Below are positions 47,743 through 59,401 of a DNA stretch of 64,000 nt, piece after piece (the stretch's first letter is position 1; each line of letters starts with the position of its first letter). The DNA lies in contig JASANG010000566.1 in NCBI GenBank assembly GCA_030248215.1, positions 1 to 64,000 on the forward strand, read 5' to 3'. The DNA comes from Enoplolaimus lenunculus. Its lineage: Eukaryota; Nematoda; Enoplea; Enoplida; Thoracostomopsidae. The notes under the pieces are model-generated. The model ran no database searches and was not told the DNA's origin. It saw only the letters and a list, made by a program, of their open reading frames with translations. The position numbers were made by a program, and so were the translations under genes.

Positions 47743-48554
47743 GCTAGGCCGACCCGTTACTGCCCGCACTACTCTTGCCGGTGTCACGTTTGCTGAAATG
47801 GGTACAAAGGAAGCTGCTTTCCAGAGAACCAGCTATTTTTTCGGTCAGCCCGTCAGGCAAGACAGTGGCACTGCTACCGTCTTCCTACTTCGAACGAGGG
47901 ATGGGAATCTATAGGGTTCCTCGCAAACCCAATCTATCATGTGATTTGAAAAAATTAAGTGCCTTCCGTGCGATTCAGTGTAAGCATTGCACTATTCACG
48001 CTCATTTGGTTTCGTTCGCCAGTTTTCTTCTGCCATTATGTATTGTGCGCTCCTGCGTAAGCGCATCCGATTTTTGTATACGCTGCTGCACTGGTTGATA
48101 CTTTACAATTTGCTCTGTTTCACAGCAAGGATCTCGGATAACCTAGCGGAGACCGTGACGAAGGACTTATAAACTTGGGCGGCGATAAAAATTATTAACT
48201 TTGGGGGCCTCTCGAATTGATTTTGGAGTTCTTTTAGGCACGGCACGACACATGTCATGTATGAATCAGGTATACCATGATTTGCATTTAACGAAAACAG
48301 CAACTCCGATCAGATGACACTTTCAATGTAATGGTTGGAACACAGTAAATTAAATAAAGGCAAACCTTATACAGATTTAAGTGCTGAAAGGTGTAAAATT
48401 GTTAATACTCTCGACACGTCATTACTCAGTAGCCACTCGTTGACTTGGCTCTGCACAAAATCAATGAAATCGGTGTTTTTGCAGTTTTATAAACAAATAA
48501 ACCTAATTTGAAATAAAAAAATTTCGATTCTTAAAATATTCTCGCCGCTATTTA
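47743..48554. other. Stretch with an uncertain plus-strand ORF
   Basis: A frame at 47775-48098 contains EPAIFSVSPSGKTVALL, reminiscent of a WD40-type blade, but the rest does not continue the resemblance and I found no confident splice sites. Confidence 0.3.
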
Positions 48555-48791
48555 ACCTTGAATAATCAATTCAGCTTAGCGAGTTGGTTATTTCTGAATT
48601 AATATCAGTAAACATTAACTCACTCTGAGTTCAGTTGATTCTCACTCTGAGTTGAGTTGACGCTGGGTGAGTTGATTAATTAACTCAGAATGAATTGAAT
48701 CAACTCAATTTTCTGAGTTCTGAAAGTCCTAACTCAGACTGAGTGACTCAACTCATTCTGAGTTAAAATCAACTCACTGAAATTTACACTG
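48555..48791. mobile_element. Family E MITE, copy 2
   Basis: A near-palindrome of GAGTTGA and TCAACTC motifs ending CACTGAAATTTACACTGG, as at 4143-4395 but inverted. Confidence 0.6.
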
Positions 48792-49267
48792 GATGCAAAT
48801 TAAGCCACACCCCTTACTACATGAACATCAAAAATAGGAATATGGTTTTTCGAGGGGATCACGGCACGAAAATTTGGGGGCTTTTTCTCAAAAACTTACA
48901 AATAAGCTCCAATTTTTTCATGAAAGTTCGGCAGCAAAGTTCTGTCTGAGATAGCTAAGCCATAAACCATAAATATTTCTGCAAGACCTGATATTTAAGG
49001 AAAACGTATTGTAAAGTATTAAATACCCGGAAATTAAACTCATTTTAAAAGGGACGGCATCCAGGCCGTCTCAAAAAAAGTTCCTTGCTAAATTTTTTAA
49101 AATATTAATACAGCAAAGTCAAAGTAAATATACCTTTTTTCACAAAGGCTGCTTACTTCAGGTTATTAAGTGAAAATGATAAAATTTAATAAAGACCTCG
49201 TCTGTTTGCTTTACAGCGTATATTTTTAGGTACCATTCAAACATTATGAAACGACTATACAAATTTG

Positions 49268-49452
49268 GGCCAGTGTTACTTTAAGGGGCTTAACCGTAAA
49301 TTAAGCGTATTCCTCAGCCTAACCCTAAGCCTAAGCATTGAAAAAGAAGTTTCTAAGCCTAAGCCTAACCAAAAAAATGTAATCTAGAATCGAAACATAC
49401 TCTTTTATAGACCCACCAGAAACCTGTACGCCCCTTAAAGTAAACATGGGCC
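49268..49452 (-). mobile_element. Family B MITE, inverted core
   Basis: GGCCAGTGTTACTTTAAGGG to CCCTTAAAGTAAACATGGGCC-type end; the flanks CAAATTTG and GAAATTCG match at 6 of 8. Confidence 0.8.
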
Positions 49453-49860
49453 GAAATTCGTATGAAAAATTGAAAAATTTTGTATAGTACTAAAATACCA
49501 CATTATTTAACTTTCCAAGTACCAATTAAAACAGTTGTATAGTAAAATACGATTGAAAGCAAAAAGTGAAATAATTTCTACTCAATTCTGTCTTTTGTAC
49601 TATTATAAGCATTTTCAAACTGGTTAGAAATATTGGCTTTTTTGCTTTTATGGGACAGTTGAAAGTTTGCTGCAAGGCAAACTGAGATGCAGTGCAGTTG
49701 AAATTGCGATGTCGTCACTATCGGGCGATTTATTATTTAAGACATAAAGTTTTCGTTTTGAGCTGAAAATTAAACAAAATTTAGGTTAAATTTCTGGTTT
49801 TGGCAGCGTTCTAATTTTAGATGTTATAGTATTACTCTATCGGTAAACGTGCTGCAAGTA

Positions 49861-50072
49861 CTCTGCAAAAAATGGCGAGTCAAATTGATTCTTTCCAAAA
49901 TAGGCTCTGCGGAACTACACAAATTGAGTCAAATTCGACTCCTCCAGAGTCAAACGTGCGACTAAGTGAGTCGTATTTGACTCTGTCGGAGTTGAATACT
50001 TGACTCAGTTTGTGTAGTCCAGTAGAGAGCCTATTTCGGAGAGAACAATTTGGCTCACCATTTTTTGCAGTG
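49861..50072. mobile_element. Family D MITE, TA-flanked
   Basis: CTCTGCAAAAAATGGCGAGT to CACCATTTTTTGCAGTG, with TA on both sides. Confidence 0.85.
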
Positions 50073-50539
50073 TACGTTTCTATCACCCAAATCGGTGTTT
50101 GGTTTAAAACACATTGTTCGTTGATGATTTTCTTCTTTGTCAAATCATTTTGTGAGTTTTATTTGTGTTTAAAATATGTGATTGCAACAAATAGGATATA
50201 TTCTATATTTGATCTTTCTCTCCTTAATTGTCTCATTTATTACTCTGTGTCATATGACAATATTTTCCATTTTATTTCACCCAGTCAGACTTGAGTTTGA
50301 ATTTTATTTTCAAATTTCAATGTCAACGTTTTTTGTTGTATTTAATCAACATTTTTAATTTTGGGCGAATGTTATATTTTTGTTTAAAATATGCGCTTCT
50401 GTCCGGCGTTCGCTTGTAAAACGGGATCCGTAGTATAGACTCACTTCCGCCTTTGCATGAGATGGCCGTTTTTTCTTTTTGCTGGTATGCGTAAAAAACA
50501 TAGCAAACTTTTACTGTGATTTGTAAACTTTAGTTTAAG

Positions 50540-50843
50540 CAAGATTGGATAATCGCTGTTTAACAAGAGTGTGCAATTGGCCACACATTCTGTGTAGAAA
50601 TGAATGTACCCGGCACGCGTTGCGTTTGTACCCTACTCCCCCGTTATTTAGGGGGGTACAACCGGTGTCAACCATAGCACTTTATGGCTGCGGTGTCAAA
50701 CATGCTCCCCTTAATTTTGGGGGCATTTATTTGACAGCGACTCCCTGTAAACAAGGGGGTCGGCCAAAAACGCAACATCCGATGGTACATTTTGTACCAT
50801 GCGGCACCGTAAGCGTTGCACTCTTGACATTGTCCACTCTTGG
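50540..50843. mobile_element. Family H MITE (CAAGAGTGGATAATC ends), copy 1
   Basis: AATCGCTGTTTAACAAGAGT near the left end and TTGTCCACTCTTGG at the right; shared interior with 55837-56146 and 59926-60242 (TGTACCCGGCACGCGTTGCG, GGGGGTACAACCGG). Confidence 0.7.
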
Positions 50844-50885
50844 TATAAAGCAAACACATCGTGCCCTATATTTCAAAGCAGTGGA

Positions 50886-51060
50886 GGCAGTGGCGGATCC
50901 AGGATCTCAAAATGGGGGGGGGGCAAAATTTCACAGGTAATAAACTTACTTTTGACCCATACACAAACCACGAACTATTGTCACAAAATTGCTATATAAT
51001 TTTTGTCGAGATGCTGTTGGAGGGGCACCGCCGGGGTGGCCCCCCATGGATCCGCCATTG
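50886..51060. mobile_element. Short element with GTGGCGGATCCA ends
   Basis: AGTGGCGGATCCAGGATCTC and CATGGATCCGCCATTG are inverted ends around a G-run (10 G at about 50917) and GCACCGCCGGGGTGGCCCCC. It sits just beyond family H copy 1. Confidence 0.6.
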
Positions 51061-51351
51061 AGTGGCGGGTTTAGGTATATATTTATATTACTGTTCCGGT
51101 CCTGTTCTCCGCCGTTATATTGGATGTGAAACTTTTGAACAATTTAAAAGGCGCGGAAATTTTCGCACGGCTACAAGTATCTGAAGTCTATCAAATGAGA
51201 TATAAATCACTTCAAATTAAAGTGAAAAATTAAAAAAAATATTGCATGAGATAACGGAGAATTTTGGATATATATTTTCGACTAACTTGTATTGACTGTT
51301 AGGTTTTTATAAAATACTGCTCAGGTTAGTACAATTAAATGAATGTAGGTA

Positions 51352-51560
51352 CACAGCAAAAAATGGTGAGTCAAATTGACTCTCTCCGAAATAGGCTATA
51401 CGGGACTACACAAATTGAGTCAAAATTCGACTCCGGCAGAGTCAAATTCGATTCACTGGGTCGCATGTTTGACTCTGGCGAAGTCGAATTTGACTCAGTT
51501 TCTGTAGTCCGTAGAGCCTATTTCGGAGGGAGTCAATTTGACTCACTATTTTTTGCAGTG
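51352..51560. mobile_element. Family D MITE, TA-flanked
   Basis: CACAGCAAAAAATGGTGAGT to CACTATTTTTTGCAGTG, with TA at 51350-51351 and 51561-51562. Confidence 0.85.
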
Positions 51561-52106
51561 TAGAGTGAAATGCCGTATATCGCTTTTATCAGGAAAAGTT
51601 AGACTTTTTACACCCGCGAGTACCCGTGTGTACCCGAAAGGTTCACGCGGGTAAACGCGGGTCGGGTAAGGAGTTTCGAGTTTTAGGTCATTTTTCTAAC
51701 TCCAGGTTTATATCAACAAATATTTTTGGAAGTTTGTTCTATTAATTAATTTAATATCATTACTCAAACTATAATGCGTGACTAAATCCTTACTTATTGA
51801 TGCGAAGATGAACTTTTGTGGAAAATTACAACATTTTCTTATTTTTGCAACACTTATCACAGTTGCTATGACCTCTATAAACAGGTAAGAGCTGACAAAT
51901 AAAGTTTTCGGTTTAATTAAGAATGTTGGTTTTTGAATATGCAAGTCGCTAGTGAGCCGCTTATAGGCCCAGGCTACGGTTGTGGTGAAAACATGGAAAA
52001 AATTTTAAAATCAGAAAATATAAGTTAAACGGACAAACTGAGCGAAATTTGTTAGAAAACAATTTTGAAATTATTGATAAATTTATATATTAGCTAATAT
52101 TTTTGG

Positions 52107-52302
52107 GTTCATGTAAAGATCAGGGGCGGAACGTTTTTTTGTGAGACTAGAAAAGAGTAAGCTTGAGCTTTAGATTATTTTTTTGCTTGGCTTAGGCTTA
52201 GGCTTAGGAATATGCTCATTCTTACGCTTAGGCTGATGCTTAGGCTTAGGCTTAGGAATACGCTTTTAATACTGTTCCGTCCCTGTTCTTTTTACATTGG
52301 TC
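52107..52302 (+). mobile_element. Family C MITE
   Basis: TTCATGTAAAGATCAGGGGC to CCCTGTTCTTTTTACATTGG with a TTAGGC core. Confidence 0.75.
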
Positions 52303-52424
52303 ACTTTTTGATACAACTGTGACACAATACGTAAGTTTACTTATAACTTCAATTTTCGTTGTTATTCGTTTCAATTTCATTGCTAACTTTTTAAAGCTTA
52401 GCGTATCTTTTCTTACAGAGTTGT

Positions 52425-52665
52425 TTAGCAGGGGGTTAACTTACAGTAAATATACCGGAAACCGTTACGGTTAGTGATCAAATTAACGGAAACGGAAGCG
52501 CTGTTTTTTGTGCAAATATACAATTGAAGCATGCAAATATTCACCGGGTGTAGTAAAGTTTTAATGAAAAAAATAGCGAATGAACCTAAATTTCTGTAGT
52601 TTTAGATGAATTCCGTTAACAACAGAAACAAATATCTGGTATCTTCTGGTTAACGGGTTTTAGAA
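52425..52665. mobile_element. Decayed hAT-like MITE
   Basis: AGGGGGTTAACTTACAGTAA at the left and TTCTGGTTAACGGGTTTT at the right, with ACCGGAAACC motifs inside; the ends are eroded. Confidence 0.4.
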
Positions 52666-52774
52666 TTTTAGTAGCCTACTCGGCATGTTTGTTCCTACCG
52701 GAGCGTTTAATGGGGCGTGGGTCGATTTTGCACATGTCTTTCAGAGGAATAATTTGTGTGGGTTTTAATAGCTA

Positions 52775-52982
52775 CAGTGCAAAAATGGTGAGTCAAATTT
52801 ACTCTCTCTGAGATAGCATCTACGGGACTATACAAACTGAGTCAAATTCGACTCCGCCAGAGCCATATTTGACTCATTGAGCCGCACGTTTGACTCTGAC
52901 GGAGTCGAGTTTAACTCAGTTTCTGTAGTTCCATAGAACCTATTTCGGAGCGAGTCAATTTGACTCACCATTTTTTACGGTG
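52775..52982. mobile_element. Family D MITE, TA-flanked
   Basis: CAGTGCAAAAATGGTGAGTC to CACCATTTTTTACGGTG, with TA on both sides. Confidence 0.85.
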
Positions 52983-53271
52983 TACTTGCCCTTATAACCT
53001 GAGGTTTGTGTTCAAGATTACAGTTGGGTGGTTTCAGCTGTATTGAATATTCATTGGTGCATTGTAGTAAATATCGCAAAAACTCAAGTATACCTTTTGC
53101 GGTTAAACAAAGATGTTCTTTCACATTTCAACATAAACATTCAGTTTGTTTTTTAACATGGAATTCGAACGAAATGCGGTTATATACTTTTGTTTGCTTC
53201 ATGTTTTGACTGTGGCAGCCCGGAACACGTTTGATCCGTATTACTACAATGACGGTAACATCTTTTGTGCA

Positions 53272-54775
53272 GTATAAATGGACACCGGATATCCGGATAT
53301 GTAAAATATCCATATATGTGTCCGAAAAGAAACGTAAATTTTTTTAATAATTTGCATTATTTCACCAATAAAGTAGCCGGAGCTGACGAAAAGAATTTCT
53401 GTGTTCAAAAATTAGTTGAAATATTCAACTACATTCCTGCATAATTCCATGATGATTTAACATTCTGATTTCTTAGAACATGACAAGTTTTAAAAAGAAA
53501 TCTTCACCCAGTAAAAAAATTTGCGTCGAATACGCACCGTCAAGTACTAAATTTATTACCTTTGCAAGATACAAAATCTACTTAACTTTATATATAAATA
53601 TATCAAGTCGCGTCGCCAGATTACATACTGGGCATCATTTTAAATTCTGATCCCTCTTGGTTTAATAAGACACCAAGCGTAACTGAGTATGATGCTAATT
53701 AATGAAAGGCCAGCTTGCAAATCTGGCAATCTGTTAAGGGCACATTTGAATTTTTCATGACACAAAACACATGAGCTCATAACTTTTGAATTCAAACCCC
53801 CCTGGGAAATCGAATTTCTTCTCATTCACCGATACAGTCCAAAAGTACTTTATCAGCCATTTTAGCTGTCTGAATAAAACATTGAAATTTAGTTAAAATT
53901 ATCAGGGGAGGTTTTATGAGCAGCCAAATCGGCGTTATGTTTCGATATATTATTAAGACTAGAGCGGGTGTTGAAAATTTGCACTAATATTAATACTTTA
54001 ACAATGTAACCCAAAACATGTTTTAAGTTAAGCTTCCTCAGCGTTATAAACACAAGTGTCAAACGAAGCATAGCCTAAACCAAAGCAAAAATTGTATAAT
54101 TTTATGTTTAGTCTATTTCGGTCTAGTGAGAAGGCGGGCACTAGCGGATCCAGAAAAGCGCGGACGGGCGTACGCCCCTATTCAGAATTTTTTTTGTAAT
54201 ACGACGGAAATGTGTCTACCTTACAAATGTTCCCCTTCAGGAGATTTTTTGTGATAAAATGACGAGGTCATCTATCTCAGAATTTTCCCGCTCAGAATTT
54301 TCCCGCTCAGAATTTTCCCGCTCAGAATGTTTTTCTGTCTAAAAATTGAATGGTGCCAACATTACAATTTTCTTCCTCAGAAAATGTTTTGGTGAAAAAT
54401 TGCGTTTAAAAACAATTACGCGCCTCTCCGTCCGAAATTGCCATTTCAAAGTTGCTCTCTCTTCTTAGAACGTAAAGCGACTCATGTATATATAGTTCGC
54501 GGGGATTCTGCAAACCAAATCAACTGAATTTCAGGTTGCGCAACGCAAGTATTTATTAGCAATCTTCTAAATCGAATACCCAGCACTATTGAGGCGGCTG
54601 CATAATAAAAAAACTATTTTTAGATTTGTACGTCATACGCTCATAGCAATCAGCTTGTGGGTCATGGAAACCCAAAAAAATTTCATTTCGAATATCCGGA
54701 TATCCGGATAAATATCCGGCAAGAAGTGCCGAATATCCGGATGTGAAAATATCCGGATGTGAAAAAATATGCTAT
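53272..54775. other. Gene-free region bounded by ATATCCGGAT repeats, with a small minisatellite
   Basis: GGATATCCGGATAT occurs at about 53287, and a cluster of ATATCCGGAT units lies at 54690-54775. A 15-base unit CAGAATTTTCCCGCT is tandemly repeated three times at about 54278-54322. No gene recognised. Confidence 0.5.
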
Positions 54776-55220
54776 GCCCGTTACTAGTGTGCACATTATA
54801 CCGTTGTCAACGGTATATTTTTTCTCAATATCACATGACATATCTGGAAATGTTTGTAACGTTGAACGTACGCTGGTTTTCATGTCCGTGAACGAAATTT
54901 CATATAGTACCTACTAAAATTTGAAATTTGAATAATTTGTAATTAAAATCACATTTCCAGGAACATTTCAGTCCCAAATGCAAACTTACAAGCTAATTCA
55001 CAGGAAGAATTTTGAAATCATTGACCACATTTTCATCGTTTTTAGCATTTTATTTCAGCGAATGGACCTATAACTGGCACACTGATAGATGGGAAAGACA
55101 ACTAGTGAGTTGCATTCTTATTGTATTCGACATTAAGCATAGCTGATGTGCTACTGAACCGAAGCTGAAAAAACTGTATCTAAGAACACTTGTTATAACT
55201 TCTTTCTTTAATGATTGATA

Positions 55221-55472
55221 CATTGCAAAAAAATGGTGAGTCAAATTGACTCTCGCCGAAATAGGCTCTACGGGACTACACAAACGGAGTTAAATCGACT
55301 CCAGCAGAGTTAATTTCAACTCACTTAGCCGCACGTTTGGCACTGGCGAAGTTAACGTGTGGCTAAGTGAGTCGAAATTAAAAGTCTGCTGGAGTCGATT
55401 TGACTTAGTTTGTGTAGTCTCGTAGAGAACCTATTTTGGAGAGAGTCAATTTGTCTCACCATTTTTTGCAGT
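55221..55472. mobile_element. Family D MITE, TA-flanked, longer copy
   Basis: CATTGCAAAAAAATGGTGAG to CACCATTTTTTGCAGTG with TA flanks; about 40 bases longer than the other copies through an internal GCCGCACGTTTGGC/GTGTGGCTAAGTGAG duplication. Confidence 0.85.
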
Positions 55473-55836
55473 GTAGTTTTTCTGTGTTTGTGTTGTGTAA
55501 ACCTTTTTTTCGAGTTTGCATGGTTCGGGTGAAAAAAGTTTACATTAGGTTTGGTTTGCAAATTCGCAACTTAAAATTTTTCATTTTTTATTTGTTCAAT
55601 AAATCTCACTCTCACATGCTTTATTAGTTCAATTTTATGACTGTGTTTACGGTTTGGTTGAAAAACTCAGAAAAGTTTTAAAGATTATTGCCAGGTAAAT
55701 TCTGAATAATATTTTAAAAATCGGTCTATTTAAAATATCAAAAGGTTTAATGGAACCGGAAACGAGCCAAATTTTTGTTCCCAACCGCAAAGCTAAATTA
55801 TCGAATCAAACAACAACAGAACCACTACGAAAACCA

Positions 55837-56146
55837 AGTGTGGATAATTGCTATTTAACAAGAGCGTGCAACTGGGCACATTCTGCGTAGAAAAGAATGT
55901 ACCCGGCACTCGTTGCGTTTTTGCCCCTTTCCCCTATATTTAGAAGGGGGTACAACCGGTGAGAACCATGGTACTTTATGTATGCGGCGTCAAATATGCT
56001 CCCCCTTATAGTTTAAATTAGGAGTATTCATGCGATAGTGATCCCCTCTTAACAAGGGGGGTCGGCCAAAAATGCAACACCCGGTGGTACATTTTGTATC
56101 ATGCGGGATCACAACAGTTACACACTCTTGTCATTGTCCATGCTTG
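55837..56146. mobile_element. Family H MITE, copy 2
   Basis: CAAGTGTGGATAATTGCTAT to CTTGTCATTGTCCATGCTTG. Confidence 0.75.
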
Positions 56147-56502
56147 CTAAAACTGATAGGTCTGAATTTTGGTATCAAACCAATTAAAGGAAATCTAATA
56201 TTTGAATTTGAAAACCCACATAAACGATGCATAGCTAAAATGTAGTATTTATGCGTACTTCTGAAAACAGTTGTTTCGGGATGGTTCCGGTAACCCCTCA
56301 GCGGTACACGAGCGGTCATTGCTTTCTAAAAGCAAAAGTTTTAGAAATTCAGTTTATACACTAAACAAAACTTTCAAATTTAAATCTAAAAATGTCGGTT
56401 TATGAGCACTGAAGTTTCTGAAATAATCACGCAAGCTGTTCTTCAACACTAGTAGCATTGCGGAAATAGCTTAGCTAGGTCGTCTGCTCTCATAAATCTG
56501 AT

Positions 56503-56704
56503 GGCCCATGTTACTTTTAGGGCCGTCCCAGTTTCTGGTGGGTCTGTAAAACAGTAGGCTTACATTCTAGACTACATTTTTATGCTTAGGCTTTAGGCTT
56601 ATGCTTAGGTTTAGGAATACGCTTTTGCAACGCTTAGGCTTAAGTAGGCTTAGGCTTAAGAATACGCTTAATTTACTGTTACAGCTCTAAACGTAACATT
56701 GCCC
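56503..56704 (+). mobile_element. Family B MITE with perfect 8-base target duplication
   Basis: GGCCCATGTTACTTTTAGGG to CTCTAAACGTAACATTGCCC, flanked by AATCTGAT at 56495-56502 and 56705-56712. Confidence 0.9.
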
Positions 56705-56949
56705 AATCTGATTATTGAAATATTCGCGATAAAATTGAAATCCACTATGGTATTAGCGTTGAAGCCAATTCTTGGTGTTTATTATTTGAAAACCAAACTT
56801 GGTTCATTCCACCACGTAAATTTTATCTTTAACTATAGAAAACACTAGAACTAAAGGCAGAATTGACGTTAACTGAAGCTGTGATGGTGACAAATTCAAG
56901 TCTTTTTCAATTTATTACCCTACATTTTATCACAGAAATTCTAATCTTT

Positions 56950-57151
56950 TTCCTGTAAGAATCAGGAGCGCAACGTTTTTCTGTGTACCTTGAAAAGAGT
57001 AAGCTTTTATAAGCTTAAGACTACTTTTTGACTGGCTTAGGCTTCGGCTTAGGCTTAGGCTTAGAAATATGCTCATTCTTAGGCTTAGGCTTGGGAATAG
57101 GCTTAAAAATATGCTTATACTACTGTTCCGCTCCTGTTCTTTACATTGGCC
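56950..57151 (+). mobile_element. Family C MITE immediately upstream of an ORF
   Basis: TGTAAGAATCAGGAGCGCAA to CTCCTGTTCTTTACATTGGCC-type end, with two TTAGGC blocks. Its end is 26 bases before the ATG at 57178. Confidence 0.75.
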
Positions 57152-57177
57152 CAAACTTTTACGCGTAACATGTAAAC

Positions 57178-57669
57178 ATGATAATAAGTCACAAAAGTGC
57201 ATTTAAACTGCAGATGCCTCCTGAACAAGACGTCAATTTCGAATCCCCTGTTTCTCGAAATATTCGCCGACAACAATCAGGCAGATACAATCGACATAGC
57301 ACTTCGCAATACAACACTCATTCGACAAGTTCAGCATACAGTACTCGGACTGGTAGTCCGACATACAACACGCGTCCTGCAAGTCCAACTTATAGTCGTC
57401 CTACATCGTCCTCGTCATACAACCAACAGACGACACGAACCAGCAGCTACGCACAACACCAACAACCTTACGGTACCCAGCGTCAACCAGGTGGCGATTG
57501 TGCCAGAGGACCTTGTAGCGGCAGACGTGTTCAGCGACTACAAGATCGTCTGGCACGCCGTCGTGATCGTCTTCACCAACGCGACGATCGACGCATCGAA
57601 CGGCTACAGTGTCGCCTGGACAGGCGTTGCAGTCGACAATCGAATCGCTGCAACCGCAGTCGTTGCTAA
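57178..57669 (+). CDS. Ser/Thr/Tyr-rich protein with Arg/Cys-rich C terminus, unknown
   Basis: Single-exon frame of 163 residues from ATG 57178, or 152 from ATG 57211, which follows a possible acceptor AAACTGCAG. Residues 1-100 are low in complexity, rich in Ser, Thr, Tyr, Arg, Pro and Gln (repeats like SPTYNTRPASPTYSRP). The last 58 residues hold about 18 Arg and several Cys, ending NRCNRSRC, a protamine-like composition. A second frame (57197-57709, 170 codons) is also open throughout, and its second half, ending AATAVVANRKGHIFVDAKDA, has a more globular composition and GC-rich third positions. I cannot tell which frame is used, or whether both are. The segment is richer in GC than its surroundings and lies between two TTAGGC MITEs. 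Confidence 0.45.
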   Translation: MIISHKSAFKLQMPPEQDVNFESPVSRNIRRQQSGRYNRHSTSQYNTHSTSSAYSTRTGSPTYNTRPASPTYSRPTSSSSYNQQTTRTSSYAQHQQPYGTQRQPGGDCARGPCSGRRVQRLQDRLARRRDRLHQRDDRRIERLQCRLDRRCSRQSNRCNRSRC

Positions 57670-57831
57670 CAGGAAGGGACACATTTTTGTGGACGCTAAG
57701 GACGCCTGATATAAGCACGGATTGAGCGTATTTATTTAGTTGAATATTGTTCATACAATGTTTTTTGTTTTAAAACTTTTCAAATTGCCTATACCGAGAA
57801 AGGACACAACCAATTTAGACCGAGCTGATTG

Positions 57832-58042
57832 GGCCCATGTATAGAACAGGGCCGGAACAGTAGTATAAGAATATTCTTAAGCCTAAGCGTAAAGCATAAG
57901 CCTAAGCGTATGGATGAGCCTATTTGTAAGCCTAAACCTAAGCCTAGACCTAAGTCTAAGCAAAAACAATTAGTCCAAAGCTTAAATTGACTCTATTATA
58001 GCCCCTCCGGAAAACGATCCGGCCCGGTTGTATACATAAACC
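57832..58042 (-). mobile_element. Family A MITE with perfect 8-base target duplication
   Basis: GGCCCATGTATAGAACAGGG to GGTTGTATACATAAACC, flanked by GCTGATTG at 57824-57831 and 58043-58050. Confidence 0.9.
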
Positions 58043-58384
58043 GCTGATTGTATAGTAAGTGAATTTTGCAGAATATTTGTTTAAAAGCCCACTTACGGAA
58101 AATGTTAAACAAGCAATTTCATTTTTCAAGCTTTGCACAAAATACCAAAGGCCAGTGTGAGATTAGCCCCAGGAGCCTAGTATAATTAAATCAAGCACGT
58201 GGAATAAGGCACAACTTTAAGTGCTAAGTTTCCAGGAATGATTTGGAGTATCAAATTTTGCTAAAAATTCGCTAAAAATCGGTTCGTTCCTCAAAGTATA
58301 ACATAGCTTGTAAAATCAAACCAGAATTTTAGCTGCAAAAGCGGAAGCAATTGTTTACTTTGAATGCGGCACATAGTTTAAATT

Positions 58385-58583
58385 GGCTCATGTAGGTATA
58401 AAACAGGACCGGAACAGTAGTATAAAGTGCATATTTCCCAGCTTAAGCTTAAGCGTAACGATGAGCCTATTCCTAAACCTATGCCTGTAAGCCTAAGCAA
58501 AAAAACATTTAGTCTAAAGCGTAAACTGACACTATTTACAGCCACGAAGGAAAACGATCCGGCCCTGTTCTATACATGAGCCT
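58385..58583 (-). mobile_element. Family A MITE
   Basis: GGCTCATGTAGGTATAAAAC to CCTGTTCTATACATGAGCC, with a diverged CCTAAG core. Confidence 0.75.
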
Positions 58584-58876
58584 CTTATTGCGCACTTGAA
58601 ATGTATACATTGCTGCAGATTGCGAAGTATTAATGTTTCGTTACATTCTACATAAGCCACCCAAATGTCGAACGGGTGGGAAGTACTGCACAGTAAAGTA
58701 TAGCGCAAGCCATTAAGAACTCAGATTGCAGCTCTAAAAGATGTAATGATTAAAAAGTTATAATTAATCTGTTTAGGTTCGAATCCGAGTCATAGAACAA
58801 TATATCGCTTTGGAAACTTAATGCACAAAAATTAGTTTTAATTTACCTAAATAGATGATAGTCTTATCGTGGTTGC

Positions 58877-59043
58877 GGCCAATGTTACTTTTAGGGCCGT
58901 TACAGTAGATTAAGCGTATTCCTAAGCCTAAGCCTAAGCTTAAGCCTAAACCTAAGCAAAAAATTGTAGTCGAGAATAAAAGCCTACTCTTTTACAGAGA
59001 CACACCACAAACCGGGACCGGCCTAAAAGTATTAACATGGGTC
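58877..59043 (-). mobile_element. Family B MITE
   Basis: GGCCAATGTTACTTTTAGGG to CCTAAAAGTATTAACATGGGTC-type end; the flanks GTGGTTGC and ATAGTTGC match at 6 of 8. Confidence 0.8.
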
Positions 59044-59086
59044 ATAGTTGCTATTCTATACTTAATTGTACTGTGTGAACTAAAAA

Positions 59087-59249
59087 GGCCAATGTATAGA
59101 ATAGGGCGGGAACAGTAGTATAAGCATATACCTAAACCTATTCCTAAGCCTAAGAGCCTAATCCTAAGCCTATGTAATAGACTAAAGCTTAAGCATACTC
59201 TATTACCGTTTCGCCGGAAAAGATTCCGGCCCTGTTCTATACATGGGCC
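59087..59249 (-). mobile_element. Family A MITE
   Basis: GGCCAATGTATAGAATAGGG to CCTGTTCTATACATGGGCC, only 43 bases after the preceding family B copy. Confidence 0.8.
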
Positions 59250-59401
59250 CTCAAAATTATGTATTCCGTTACTTTTAGATTTGTTTAGCATTGCTTATAG
59301 CTGGTGGTAATTGCAAACACAATCTGGTTAAAAATCAAAGCTGCTGCCGCGTTTGGTTGTGTGACTCCCAAATTGCCGACGAACTAAACTTTAACTTGTG
59401 C

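Noticed and set aside
47775-48098. Possible WD40-like exon (EPAIFSVSPSGKTVALL)
   Set aside because: Only one short resemblance; no clear acceptor and donor, and the remaining residues look random.
50545-50940. 131-residue plus-strand ORF
   Set aside because: It lies within family H MITE sequence and has no homologous frame in the other two copies.
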